Positions 45,045 to 52,364 of a stretch of DNA of 64,000 nucleotides are shown piece by piece (the first letter of the stretch is position 1; each line of letters opens with the position of its first letter). The DNA is taken from assembly GCF_013778455.1 (NCBI RefSeq), contig NZ_JACEHE010000005.1, forward strand, positions 248,001-312,000, written 5' to 3'. The translations under genes were made by a program, and so were the position numbers. Origin of the DNA: Streptomyces himalayensis subsp. himalayensis (GTDB lineage Bacteria > Actinomycetota > Actinomycetes > Streptomycetales > Streptomycetaceae). The notes under the pieces are model-generated. The model had not been told where the DNA came from and searched no databases. It saw nothing but the letters and a program-made list of their open reading frames with translations.

Positions 45045-45140
45045 CGGCCGGTCAGCCGGTGCCGGTCACGGGTGCCGGTCAGCCGGTGCCGGTCAACCGG
45101 TGCCGGTCAACCGGTGCCGGTCAACCGGTGCCGGTCGCCC
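45045..45140. repeat. 14-bp tandem repeat, about seven units
   Basis: GGTGCCGGTCAACC and close variants run from 45045 to 45140; three central units are identical. It separates the stop codons of two convergent genes and ends 10 bp before the P450 stop. Confidence 0.88.
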
Positions 45141-45149
45141 GTTCGACGG

Positions 45150-46667
45150 TCAGTAACCGCGCCACCAGCGGAGCAGGCGTTGCAGCGCTCCCTTGGGCGG
45201 CTCCCCCTCGCCTGTGAGAGAGGGCGGCGGCGCGGCCAGGGGCTGGTCTGACCGCTCCGCTGCCGAGGCCTGGGCGGGGACGGCGGCGGCCGGGCTCGTG
45301 GCCTGGGGCCGTGGCGGCGGGGACGACACCTCCCATTCCTTGCGCGGCGAAGGCACCCTGCCCATGGTGGGCCGGAGCTTCACGTCCTGCGGCGGGCGCG
45401 GGGTGAACATCACCGGCAGGTCGACGAGGTGCCGGGCGATGAGCGTCTGCCGCCAGCGCAGTTCCTTCTCGTCCACGGCGAGCTCCGCATCGGGCAGCCG
45501 CATCAGCAGCGCGTCGACGCCGACGTCCGCGATGGAGCGGGCGATGTCCTGGCCCGGGCACTCGTGGGGCCCGCCGCCGAAGGCGAGATGGGCGCGGTTG
45601 CCCGCCATGCTGGCCTTGAGGTCGGGGCGGATCACCGGATCGACGTTGCCTGCGGCGATGACGTACATGATCCCGTCGCCGGCCTTGATCCGCTGGCCAC
45701 CCAACTCCGCGTCCTCAGTGGCGACGTAGCCCACCTGGGCGTTCATCGGAGGCTCGTCCCACAGGGACTGCTCGATCGCCTCCGGCACCGTCATCTGCCC
45801 GCCGTTGAGCTGGGCCCGGAAGCGAGGGTCGGTGAGTACCATGCGCAGCACGTTGGCCATGAGGTTGGCGGTTCCCTCGTACGCCGCGATGAGCACGACC
45901 CGCAGGTTCTGGGCGACCTCGTCGTCGGTGAGCTTCGCGGGATGGGCGATGAGCCGACTGGTGAAGTCCTCCTCGGGTTGGGCCCGGCGCCGTGTGGTGT
46001 GCCTGTACAGGACCGACATGACGTACTCGTTGCTCTCGACGGCGGTCGCGGTGCCCTTGGTCATGTCGCGGCCGGCCTGCACCAGGCGCTCGTTGTACTC
46101 GTCGGGCATGCCGAGGACCTCGCACATCACCGCCATCGGCAGATGCTCGGCGAACTGGCTGACCAGGTCGGCCGTGCCCTTCTCACAGAACTCGTTGACC
46201 AGGCGCTGGCTGCTGCGGTGGATGAAGCGCCTGAGGCCTCGGTCGTCGATGGTCGCCAGGGCGTCGTTGATCGCACCGCGCACCCTCTGGTGTTCGGCGC
46301 CTTCGGCAAAGGAGATGAGAGGCGCCCACGTGACCATCGGCGCCAGGGGATTGTCAGGCGCGAACGTGCCGTCCTGCACCACGCGCATTCGGCGCGAGTC
46401 ACGCGTGAAGTGCGAGCGCGTGCGGAGCATGTGGAGGGTCTCGGTGTGGCCGATGACCGCCCACATCGGTACGTCGTCGTGGACCAGGACGGGCGCGACC
46501 GAGCCGTGTTCGGCACGCAGTTTCTCGTAGATGCCCGCCAGGTCGCTCTCGGCCTCGGATCCGTACAGGCGGCGCAGGCCGCCGGGGCCGAGGCCGTGGG
46601 CCGGGCAGCCCGGGGGCGGGGAGATCGGTTCGTCCGCGCCGCGATGGGAGTGGGATGGGGTCGTCAC
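45150..46667 (-). CDS. Conservon cytochrome P450 (CvnE/RarE, CYP157-like)
   Basis: A 505-residue P450. The heme Cys loop is FGGGPHECPGQDIA (Cys about 374). The I helix has AAYEGT rather than AGxDT. The K helix reads EQSLW where nearly all P450s have ExxR; I recall the same replacement in CYP157 proteins of Streptomyces conservons. A Pro-rich tail of about 85 residues follows. It is the last gene of the five-gene conservon, 31 bp after CvnD. Substrate unknown; the family may act in signalling or an unusual oxidation. Confidence 0.9.
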   Translation of the reverse strand: MTTPSHSHRGADEPISPPPGCPAHGLGPGGLRRLYGSEAESDLAGIYEKLRAEHGSVAPVLVHDDVPMWAVIGHTETLHMLRTRSHFTRDSRRMRVVQDGTFAPDNPLAPMVTWAPLISFAEGAEHQRVRGAINDALATIDDRGLRRFIHRSSQRLVNEFCEKGTADLVSQFAEHLPMAVMCEVLGMPDEYNERLVQAGRDMTKGTATAVESNEYVMSVLYRHTTRRRAQPEEDFTSRLIAHPAKLTDDEVAQNLRVVLIAAYEGTANLMANVLRMVLTDPRFRAQLNGGQMTVPEAIEQSLWDEPPMNAQVGYVATEDAELGGQRIKAGDGIMYVIAAGNVDPVIRPDLKASMAGNRAHLAFGGGPHECPGQDIARSIADVGVDALLMRLPDAELAVDEKELRWRQTLIARHLVDLPVMFTPRPPQDVKLRPTMGRVPSPRKEWEVSSPPPRPQATSPAAAVPAQASAAERSDQPLAAPPPSLTGEGEPPKGALQRLLRWWRGY

Positions 46668-46698
46668 GGTGTCGCTTTCGGATCGGTAGGGATTCAGG

Positions 46699-47313
46699 TC
46701 ATGCGCGGGACATGGTCAGGGAGTGCAGGTAGCGCATCAGGGTCATCAGGACGTCGCGGCTCGAGGCCCTGCGGCGGGCGTCGCACCTGACCATGGGCAC
46801 CTCCGGGGGGAGGTCCAGCGCGGTCCGCAGGTCGGCCGTCGGATAGCTGGGCGCGTCGGGGAAGTCGTTGATCGCGACCACGAAGGGCACGCCACGCTCT
46901 TCCAGGCGCCCCATCACGTCGAAACTGACCTCCAGACGCCGTGTGTCGACGAGCACGACGGCGCCCAGAGCGCCCTCGAAGAGGCCGTTCCAGAGGAACC
47001 AGAACCGCTCCTGGCCGGGCGTGCCGAAGAGATAGAGCACCAGCTCGTCCGTGAGGCTGATGCGGCCGAAGTCCATGGCGACGGTGGTGGCCGTCTTCGT
47101 CTCCGAGCCGTAGTTGTCATCGACTCCGATGCCGGCCTGGGTCATCGTCTCCTCGGTGGTGAGCGGCCGGATCTCACTGACCGAACCCACCATCGTGGTC
47201 TTGCCGACCCCGAATCCACCGACGATCACGACCTTCACCGCGGTCGTGGCCGTGTCCGGCAGATGGTCCTCGGCGCGTGGGCCCGCGATCGTGTCAGAGT
47301 TTTTGAAGTCCAT
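46699..47313 (-). CDS. Conservon GTPase (CvnD/RarD)
   Basis: A 204-residue Ras-like small GTPase of the conservon family. The P loop is GGFGVGKTT (about 32-40), with ETKTATTVAMDFGRI for switch I/II, FGTPGQERFWFLW (the G3 DxPG variant) and VAINDFP (G4-like, lacking NKxD). It overlaps cvnC by 20 bp. It forms the switch of a membrane complex with the A-C proteins, resembling eukaryotic G-protein systems. Confidence 0.94.
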   Translation of the reverse strand: MDFKNSDTIAGPRAEDHLPDTATTAVKVVIVGGFGVGKTTMVGSVSEIRPLTTEETMTQAGIGVDDNYGSETKTATTVAMDFGRISLTDELVLYLFGTPGQERFWFLWNGLFEGALGAVVLVDTRRLEVSFDVMGRLEERGVPFVVAINDFPDAPSYPTADLRTALDLPPEVPMVRCDARRRASSRDVLMTLMRYLHSLTMSRA

Positions 47314-47668
47314 GCATCACCGCTTCGAGGAGGGAACGTTCGGGGAGTTCGGAGCGGACGACCGGAGCGCGGGACTCCACGAGGTCGGCCGCCAGGAGCT
47401 CGGTCAGCAGCACGGTGACCACGCTGAAGGGCAGGCCGAGATAGGCCGAGATCTCGGCGACGGACAGCGGCGTCCTGCACAGCCGCAGCAGTGCGGTCTG
47501 CTCCGGCGGGGCGGTGGGCGGCGGTTCCGACCGTGCGACGATCAGTGCCACCAGGTCGAGTGGTGCCCGCTGGCTTCCGTCGGTGCCGCCTGTGATCACA
47601 TAGAGCCGCCCCGGGTCCTGCTCCTCGCCCGGCTGGTGTGCGCGTCGTTCGCGTTGCGGAGGAGTCAT
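47294..47668 (-). CDS. Conservon DUF742 protein (CvnC/RarC)
   Basis: A 124-residue DUF742 protein (winged-helix-like). It has RLYVITGGTD near residue 25 and LPFSVVTVLLTELLAADLVESR in the C-terminal half. Its ATG overlaps the cvnB stop (ATGA) and its 3' end overlaps cvnD. It is thought to bridge the roadblock protein and the GTPase in the conservon complex. Confidence 0.94.
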   Translation of the reverse strand: MTPPQRERRAHQPGEEQDPGRLYVITGGTDGSQRAPLDLVALIVARSEPPPTAPPEQTALLRLCRTPLSVAEISAYLGLPFSVVTVLLTELLAADLVESRAPVVRSELPERSLLEAVMHGLQKL

Positions 47669-48072
47669 ACGGCCTGCCCGTCGCGCCGCGGCGGACTGGT
47701 CAGATGAGCCCCGATACGGACAACGAGGTCGCGCATGCGGCTGCTCAGGAGCCCCGCGTCCACGATCTCGCTCGCGAGCACCGCCAGGTACGCGTTGGCC
47801 CCCGCGGCCATCATGTAGAAGAAGCCTCCTCGGACTTCGATGATGACCATGCGCATCTGGCCGTCGCTGTCGGGGATTTCGGTGGCCACGGCACCGGCCA
47901 GGCTCTGCAGACCGGCGCAGGCCGCCGCGAGCCGGTCGGCGGCGTCCGGGTCACCGCCGTGGCGGGCGATGCGCAGTCCGTCCGCGGAGAGGACCACGAT
48001 CTGCCGGATCCCCCCTACGCCGTCGGCCAGTTCCTTGAGCATCCAGTCGAAATTGGCCCGTTGCTGAATCAC
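47665..48072 (-). CDS. Conservon roadblock/LC7 protein (CvnB/RarB)
   Basis: A 135-residue roadblock domain protein (FDWMLKELADGVGGIRQIVVLSADG, then AAGANAYLAVLASEIVDAG). Roadblock proteins act as GTPase-interaction platforms, here for the CvnD switch. It is coupled to both neighbours by ATGA overlaps. Confidence 0.95.
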   Translation of the reverse strand: MIQQRANFDWMLKELADGVGGIRQIVVLSADGLRIARHGGDPDAADRLAAACAGLQSLAGAVATEIPDSDGQMRMVIIEVRGGFFYMMAAGANAYLAVLASEIVDAGLLSSRMRDLVVRIGAHLTSPPRRDGQAV

Positions 48073-49694
48073 TTGAGGTCCCCCTCGTCCTCGGTGGTGT
48101 CGTCATCTGCCCGGGCCTTCGACTCGATGGCACCGGGCGTGCCTTGCTGGTCACCGCCGCCCTTGAGGCCGTTCATGAACGCCTCGACCCACAGACCGGG
48201 CGCGGGCTCCTCTTTCTCCGGCTCGCGCGGCGCCGGTGCCTGCCGCTGGCCGGGGATGGTGGCTTTGGCCTCGGCGGCCCGTGCTGCTTCGGCCTCCCGT
48301 TCCTTGGCGGCGCGGGCCTCGGCGTACCGCTCGCTCAGCGGCGTCTTGACCCGGCTGCGGCGCTGCGGCAGGCCGGTGGCCGTCCACTCGGTGACGACGG
48401 GGATGTCGTCTTCCAGGGCGGAGAGAGGAGTCGGCGGACCCGAGGTCGGGCGGCGCTTCTTCGGCGCGCGCTCGAGCTCTTGGATGGGATTGCCGTCGTT
48501 GTCCACCCGAGGCACGGCGGATGCGCCGATGCCGTGCGCGAGGGCCGGTGCGGGCGCGCCGGTCAGCATGTTGCGCGGGACGATCAGCACCGCGCGTACG
48601 CCGCCGTACGCGGACTGCCGCAGGGAGACCTGCATGCCGTACATCGCACAGAGGCGGCCGACGACGGCCAGGCCGAGCCGCGGGGTGTCGCTGAGGCTGT
48701 TGAGGTCCACGCCCTCCTGAGCCTCGGCGAGCATGGTCTCGGCCCGCTTCCTGCCATCCTCGGTGAGGCTGACGCCGCCGTCCTCGATCTCGACGGCGAT
48801 GCCGGTCTGCACCTCGACGGCGGTCACGTGCACCCGGGTCTGCGGCGGCGAGTAACGCGTGGCGTTGTCGAGCAGTTCGGCGCAGGCATGGATGACGGGT
48901 TCGACGGAGATGCCTTCGACGGAGACCTTGGCGATCGAGTCCAGGTCGATGCGGTGGTAGTCGAGGATGCGGGACATCGCGCCCCGCAGGACGCTGTACA
49001 GCGGGACCGGCTTGGGCCACTGACGGCCGGGGCGGGAACCGCCGAGCACCGCGACACTGTCGGCGAGCCGGCCGATGAGCGCGGTGCCGTGGTCGAGGCG
49101 CAGCAGGTCGTCGAAGACCTCGGGTGCGCGCCCGTGGTCCTCCTCCATCTCGCGGAGCTCGACGGACTGCTGGTGGACGATGGCCTGGACTCGGCGTGCG
49201 ATGTGGACGAAGGCGTTCGCTGACGCGTCGCGCATCGCATCGCCGCGGTCCAGGATCTCGAGCACTGCGCGCAGCAGCTTGCGCTGCGCCTGGGGAAGGT
49301 CCCGGTAGTCGGGGTCCTGGTCGATGACGACGCGCATCGCCTCGGCGGGGGACTCGCCCTGCCGCATCCGGTAGAGCGTGTCCGGCAGGAGCTGCTCACC
49401 CAGGTGTTCGGTCTGGGCGTCGTACACGGCGACACGCCGCTCGAGGTACGCGAGCCGGTCCGTGTACTGCCGGTGCAGCCGTTTGACGGTACGGCCTCGG
49501 CGTACCGCCTCGATGGCGACCGCGAGCACCATGAGAGCGGCGATGCCGCCGCACCAGCCGACGGCCATCCGGGCCGGTTCCGGCACGGCGGCGACGGCGG
49601 CCCCGGTCGCGGCGGCCATGAGTATGGCGGGCAGCAACAGCGCGCGTGCGTAGGGGACTTCTCGGCCACCGGGAGGCGATTGAACACTCACCAT
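48069..49694 (-). CDS. Conservon sensor kinase-like protein (CvnA/RarA)
   Basis: A 541-residue membrane protein. Two helices (about 15-58) are followed by a coiled coil and a HATPase_c domain: N box ELLDNATRYSPP, G1 EIEDGGVSL, and TPRLGLAVVGRLCA. No canonical His phosphorylation site is clear. The tail after about 420 is charged and probably disordered. It is the first gene of a tight A-B-C-D-E conservon; this locus corresponds to rar/cvn9 of S. coelicolor, which affects aerial mycelium, by position from memory. ATG 49694 has AGAGGG upstream. Confidence 0.93.
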   Translation of the reverse strand: MVSVQSPPGGREVPYARALLLPAILMAAATGAAVAAVPEPARMAVGWCGGIAALMVLAVAIEAVRRGRTVKRLHRQYTDRLAYLERRVAVYDAQTEHLGEQLLPDTLYRMRQGESPAEAMRVVIDQDPDYRDLPQAQRKLLRAVLEILDRGDAMRDASANAFVHIARRVQAIVHQQSVELREMEEDHGRAPEVFDDLLRLDHGTALIGRLADSVAVLGGSRPGRQWPKPVPLYSVLRGAMSRILDYHRIDLDSIAKVSVEGISVEPVIHACAELLDNATRYSPPQTRVHVTAVEVQTGIAVEIEDGGVSLTEDGRKRAETMLAEAQEGVDLNSLSDTPRLGLAVVGRLCAMYGMQVSLRQSAYGGVRAVLIVPRNMLTGAPAPALAHGIGASAVPRVDNDGNPIQELERAPKKRRPTSGPPTPLSALEDDIPVVTEWTATGLPQRRSRVKTPLSERYAEARAAKEREAEAARAAEAKATIPGQRQAPAPREPEKEEPAPGLWVEAFMNGLKGGGDQQGTPGAIESKARADDDTTEDEGDLK

Positions 49695-50064
49695 GTATGC
49701 CCTCTAAAAACGGTCGGTTCAGAGTGGTCTGTACGTACTTGCCGTGAGTTGCGGCGGATTAGGAGACCCGTGGGGGGAACATTCGAACTACCAGGAATCT
49801 TTGGGAACAAGCGCACGAATACGCCGCAACTCGGTGCGCTGTGGGCGAGCTTAGTCCGACCGGATCATCGCCATGTCATATTCCGCAAGCACCTGAAATG
49901 CCATGCCGCGCGGGAATACACTCTGGCCCATTTGCACGCTGGGCAGCCATTCGAACACGTGCGGTAATCGTGGGGCGGTATGCGAATTACGCACCCTCAG
50001 GAGGTGAAGGCGGACCGTTTCTGCAGGCTACGGGGCACATGAGGCACCCTGGCCCCGCGGGCGG
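49695..50064. other. Promoter region of the conservon
   Basis: This 370-bp gap has more A+T than its surroundings and no gene. It must hold the conservon promoter; TACACT near 49918 and CTAAAAA at 49704 are notable but no promoter could be fixed. Confidence 0.5.
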
Positions 50065-50697
50065 TCAGACTCCGGCGATGCGCAGCGCGGCGTCCGCAGT
50101 CGCCTCGGCGAAGGCCGACACGGGCCGTTCGGGATCGGAGCGGTGGATCAGGATGACGCCTTCGATCAACCCGAAGAGGAGGTCGGTGCGGAGTGAGAGC
50201 TCACTCTTTCCGAGGGTCTTCCCGACGGCCGTGGCGGCCAGCAACTGGCGGTAGGTGTCCTTGAGTTCGGCCCGTACTGCATGGAATCCGGCGAACCGTT
50301 CGGACCGCACTTCGGGGAGGAGGTAGAGACCGCCGAGGTTGTGCGGCCCCCCGCACAGCAGCTCCACGTCGGAGCGGCACAGTTCCCACAGCCGGCGCTC
50401 GGCGGGGGCCGCGTCGTCCGCGAGGAGGCGGCGGGCGAAGGTCAGCGAGGGCGTGACGGTGGACTCGAGAAGCTCGGCGAGGAGGTCCTCCTTGCCGGAC
50501 ACGTAGTGGTACATGGTCGCCTGGCGCATGCCCGCGCGCTCGGCGACGGCGCGGGTGGTCGTGGCGGCGTATCCCCGGGTGGTGAACAACTCGGCTGCGG
50601 CGGCGAGGAGTTCGTCGCGCGCGGACAGCCCGCTGTCGGGCCGCTGAGCGGCGCGGGGCCTGCCGACCCGTGCCCGTGATCCTCCCGTGGTGCCCAT
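50065..50697 (-). CDS. TetR-family regulator of the carboxylase/deiminase operon
   Basis: A 210-residue TetR protein starting at ATG 50697. The DNA-binding domain is at about 25-75 (FTTRGYAATTTRAVAERAG, then MRQATMYHYVSGKEDLLAEL); the rest is an all-helical ligand and dimer domain. It faces the DUF1989-carboxylase operon across 177 bp that contain a perfect 20-bp palindrome. A close copy of that palindrome is in front of the APC permease at 38922. Ligand probably guanidine, urea or a product; inferred. Confidence 0.87.
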   Translation of the reverse strand: MGTTGGSRARVGRPRAAQRPDSGLSARDELLAAAAELFTTRGYAATTTRAVAERAGMRQATMYHYVSGKEDLLAELLESTVTPSLTFARRLLADDAAPAERRLWELCRSDVELLCGGPHNLGGLYLLPEVRSERFAGFHAVRAELKDTYRQLLAATAVGKTLGKSELSLRTDLLFGLIEGVILIHRSDPERPVSAFAEATADAALRIAGV

Positions 50698-50807
50698 GGT
50701 CCCGATCGTCGCACACCGCCGTACGACCCAGAACGGGCGGTCGAGGTGAGGGATCGGTAACCGCGGCGCAACAGTCGGGCAATCGCCGCGACGCCGACCA
50801 CTCGTAA

Positions 50808-50841
50808 TTTCTGTCGCGCGACAGAAACACAGTCGCGCGAC
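50808..50841. promoter_or_regulatory. Twin TetR operators
   Basis: TTTCTGTCGCGCGACAGAAA (50808-50827) is a perfect 20-bp palindrome. A second GTCGCGCGAC (50832-50841) repeats its core 19 bp away, as expected for two dimers on adjacent turns. It is 34 bp before the operon start. Confidence 0.8.
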
Positions 50842-50874
50842 GAAAGCACACAGGCCGAGCCGGAAGGTCCCGCG

Positions 50875-51699
50875 ATGGCGACAGCGACCACTTACGGAGC
50901 CCGCGACCATGCCCGCGCCCAGGAGGGCACCCACGCCGACGCCATGCCCGTCGTGCCCGCGAGCGCCTGGCCCGCACCGCCCTGCGAGGCCGGCCATCTG
51001 GTGTGGGCGGAGACGGTGGCGGGCGGAAACTACACCCACCGGGTGCTGGCCCGCGGCACCGAGCTGCGCCTGACGGACCTGGCGGGCGACGCCTGCGCCC
51101 ACCTCCTGCTGTATGCGGCGGACCGGCCGTGGGAGCGGCTGAACGTGGCCGACACGGTCAAGGTCCAGTGGAACGCCTACCTCGGGGAGGGACAGCTGCT
51201 CCTGTCGGACCAGGGCCGTGTCCTCGCGTCGATCACCGCGGACACCTCAGGGCGCCACGACGCCCTGTGCGGCACCTCCACGCTCGTACGGAACACCGAG
51301 CGCTACGGGGACGGGGCGCCGCAGTCGGCCTCCCCCGCGGGCCGCGAGCTGTTCAAGCTGGCCGCCGCGAAGAACGGCCTGTCCGCGCGGGACCTGCCGC
51401 CGTCGCTGTCCTTCTTCCAGGGCGTGGAGGTACGCGAGGACGGCGCGCTCGACTTCACCGGGTCCGCGGGCCCCGGCACGAGCGTGACGCTCCGCACCGA
51501 GCAGGACGTCACCGTGCTGATCGCAAACGTGCCCCACCCGGCCGACCCGCGCGAGACGTACACCAGCACCCCGTTGGAGGTGCTCGCCTGGCGGGCCGGC
51601 CCGACGCAGCCCGGCGACCCGCTGTGGGAGTCGACACCCGAGGGCCGCCGCGCCTTCCTCAACACCGCCGAATTCCTTGCCGCGAGGGGGATCGTATGA
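50875..51699 (+). CDS. DUF1989 urea-carboxylase-associated protein (carboxyguanidine deiminase-type subunit)
   Basis: A 274-residue DUF1989 protein (residues about 35-230): RGTELRLTDLAGDACAHLLLY, VQWNAYLGEGQLLLSDQGRVL, and LCGTSTLVRNTERYG. Two DUF1989 proteins next to a biotin carboxylase-like enzyme form the CgdA/CgdB pair, which deiminates carboxyguanidine to allophanate. First gene of an operon with ATGA overlaps throughout, directly behind the TetR operators. Which subunit it is cannot be told. Confidence 0.85.
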   Translation: MATATTYGARDHARAQEGTHADAMPVVPASAWPAPPCEAGHLVWAETVAGGNYTHRVLARGTELRLTDLAGDACAHLLLYAADRPWERLNVADTVKVQWNAYLGEGQLLLSDQGRVLASITADTSGRHDALCGTSTLVRNTERYGDGAPQSASPAGRELFKLAAAKNGLSARDLPPSLSFFQGVEVREDGALDFTGSAGPGTSVTLRTEQDVTVLIANVPHPADPRETYTSTPLEVLAWRAGPTQPGDPLWESTPEGRRAFLNTAEFLAARGIV

Positions 51700-52364
51700 C
51701 CCACAGCACCGTTGTCCCGGCCCGGTCCGCCTGGTCGGCCGTGCTCGCCCCGGGCGAGACGCTCACCATCACCGATCTGCACGGCAACCAGGCCGTGGAC
51801 TTCCTCGTCTACGACGCCCGGGACACGAGCGTGCGCTACAGCGCACCGGACACGATCCACGCCCAGGGCAACATCTTCCTGACCACGGGCAGCGTGCTGA
51901 TGTCGAACGAGCACACCCCGCTGATGACGGTGGTGGACGACGAGGTCGGCCGGCACGACACGGTCGGCGGCGCCTGCTCCAAGGAGTCCAACACCCTGCG
52001 CTACGGGCACCACACCTGGTCCCAGCACGCGTGCGTGGAGAACTTCCTCGCTGAGGGCCACAAGTACGGTCTCGGCAAGCGCGATCTGGTCTCCAACGTC
52101 AACTGGTACATGAACGTGCCGGTGGAGAAGGACGGCACCCTCGGCATCGTCGACGGGCTCTCGGCGCCCGGCCTGACGCTGACGCTGCGCGCCGAGCGCG
52201 AGGTGATCGTGCTGGTGTCCAACTGCCCGCAGATCAACAACCCGTGCAACGGGTTCGAGCCGACGGCCGTGGAGATGACGATCGGTGAGGCTCCGTCGGC
52301 CGCGGCCGGTGGGGCGGGGACCGCCGGCGGAGCGGGCGAGGCGGGCCGGGCGGGCGCCGCATGA
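51696..52364 (+). CDS. DUF1989 urea-carboxylase-associated protein 2 (deiminase-type subunit)
   Basis: A 222-residue second DUF1989 protein (ETLTITDLHGNQAVDFLVYD, IHAQGNIFLTTGSVLMSNEH, SKESNTLRYGHHTWSQHACV). The several His and Cys residues (GGACS, CVENF, NNPCNGF) suit the metal site expected of this family. It overlaps the previous gene and the carboxylase gene by ATGA. An Ala/Gly-rich tail ends the protein. Confidence 0.86.
   Translation: MTHSTVVPARSAWSAVLAPGETLTITDLHGNQAVDFLVYDARDTSVRYSAPDTIHAQGNIFLTTGSVLMSNEHTPLMTVVDDEVGRHDTVGGACSKESNTLRYGHHTWSQHACVENFLAEGHKYGLGKRDLVSNVNWYMNVPVEKDGTLGIVDGLSAPGLTLTLRAEREVIVLVSNCPQINNPCNGFEPTAVEMTIGEAPSAAAGGAGTAGGAGEAGRAGAA

Noticed and set aside
45045..45140. 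14-bp array as a coding repeat
   Set aside because: Period is not a multiple of three and both flanking genes end outside it.
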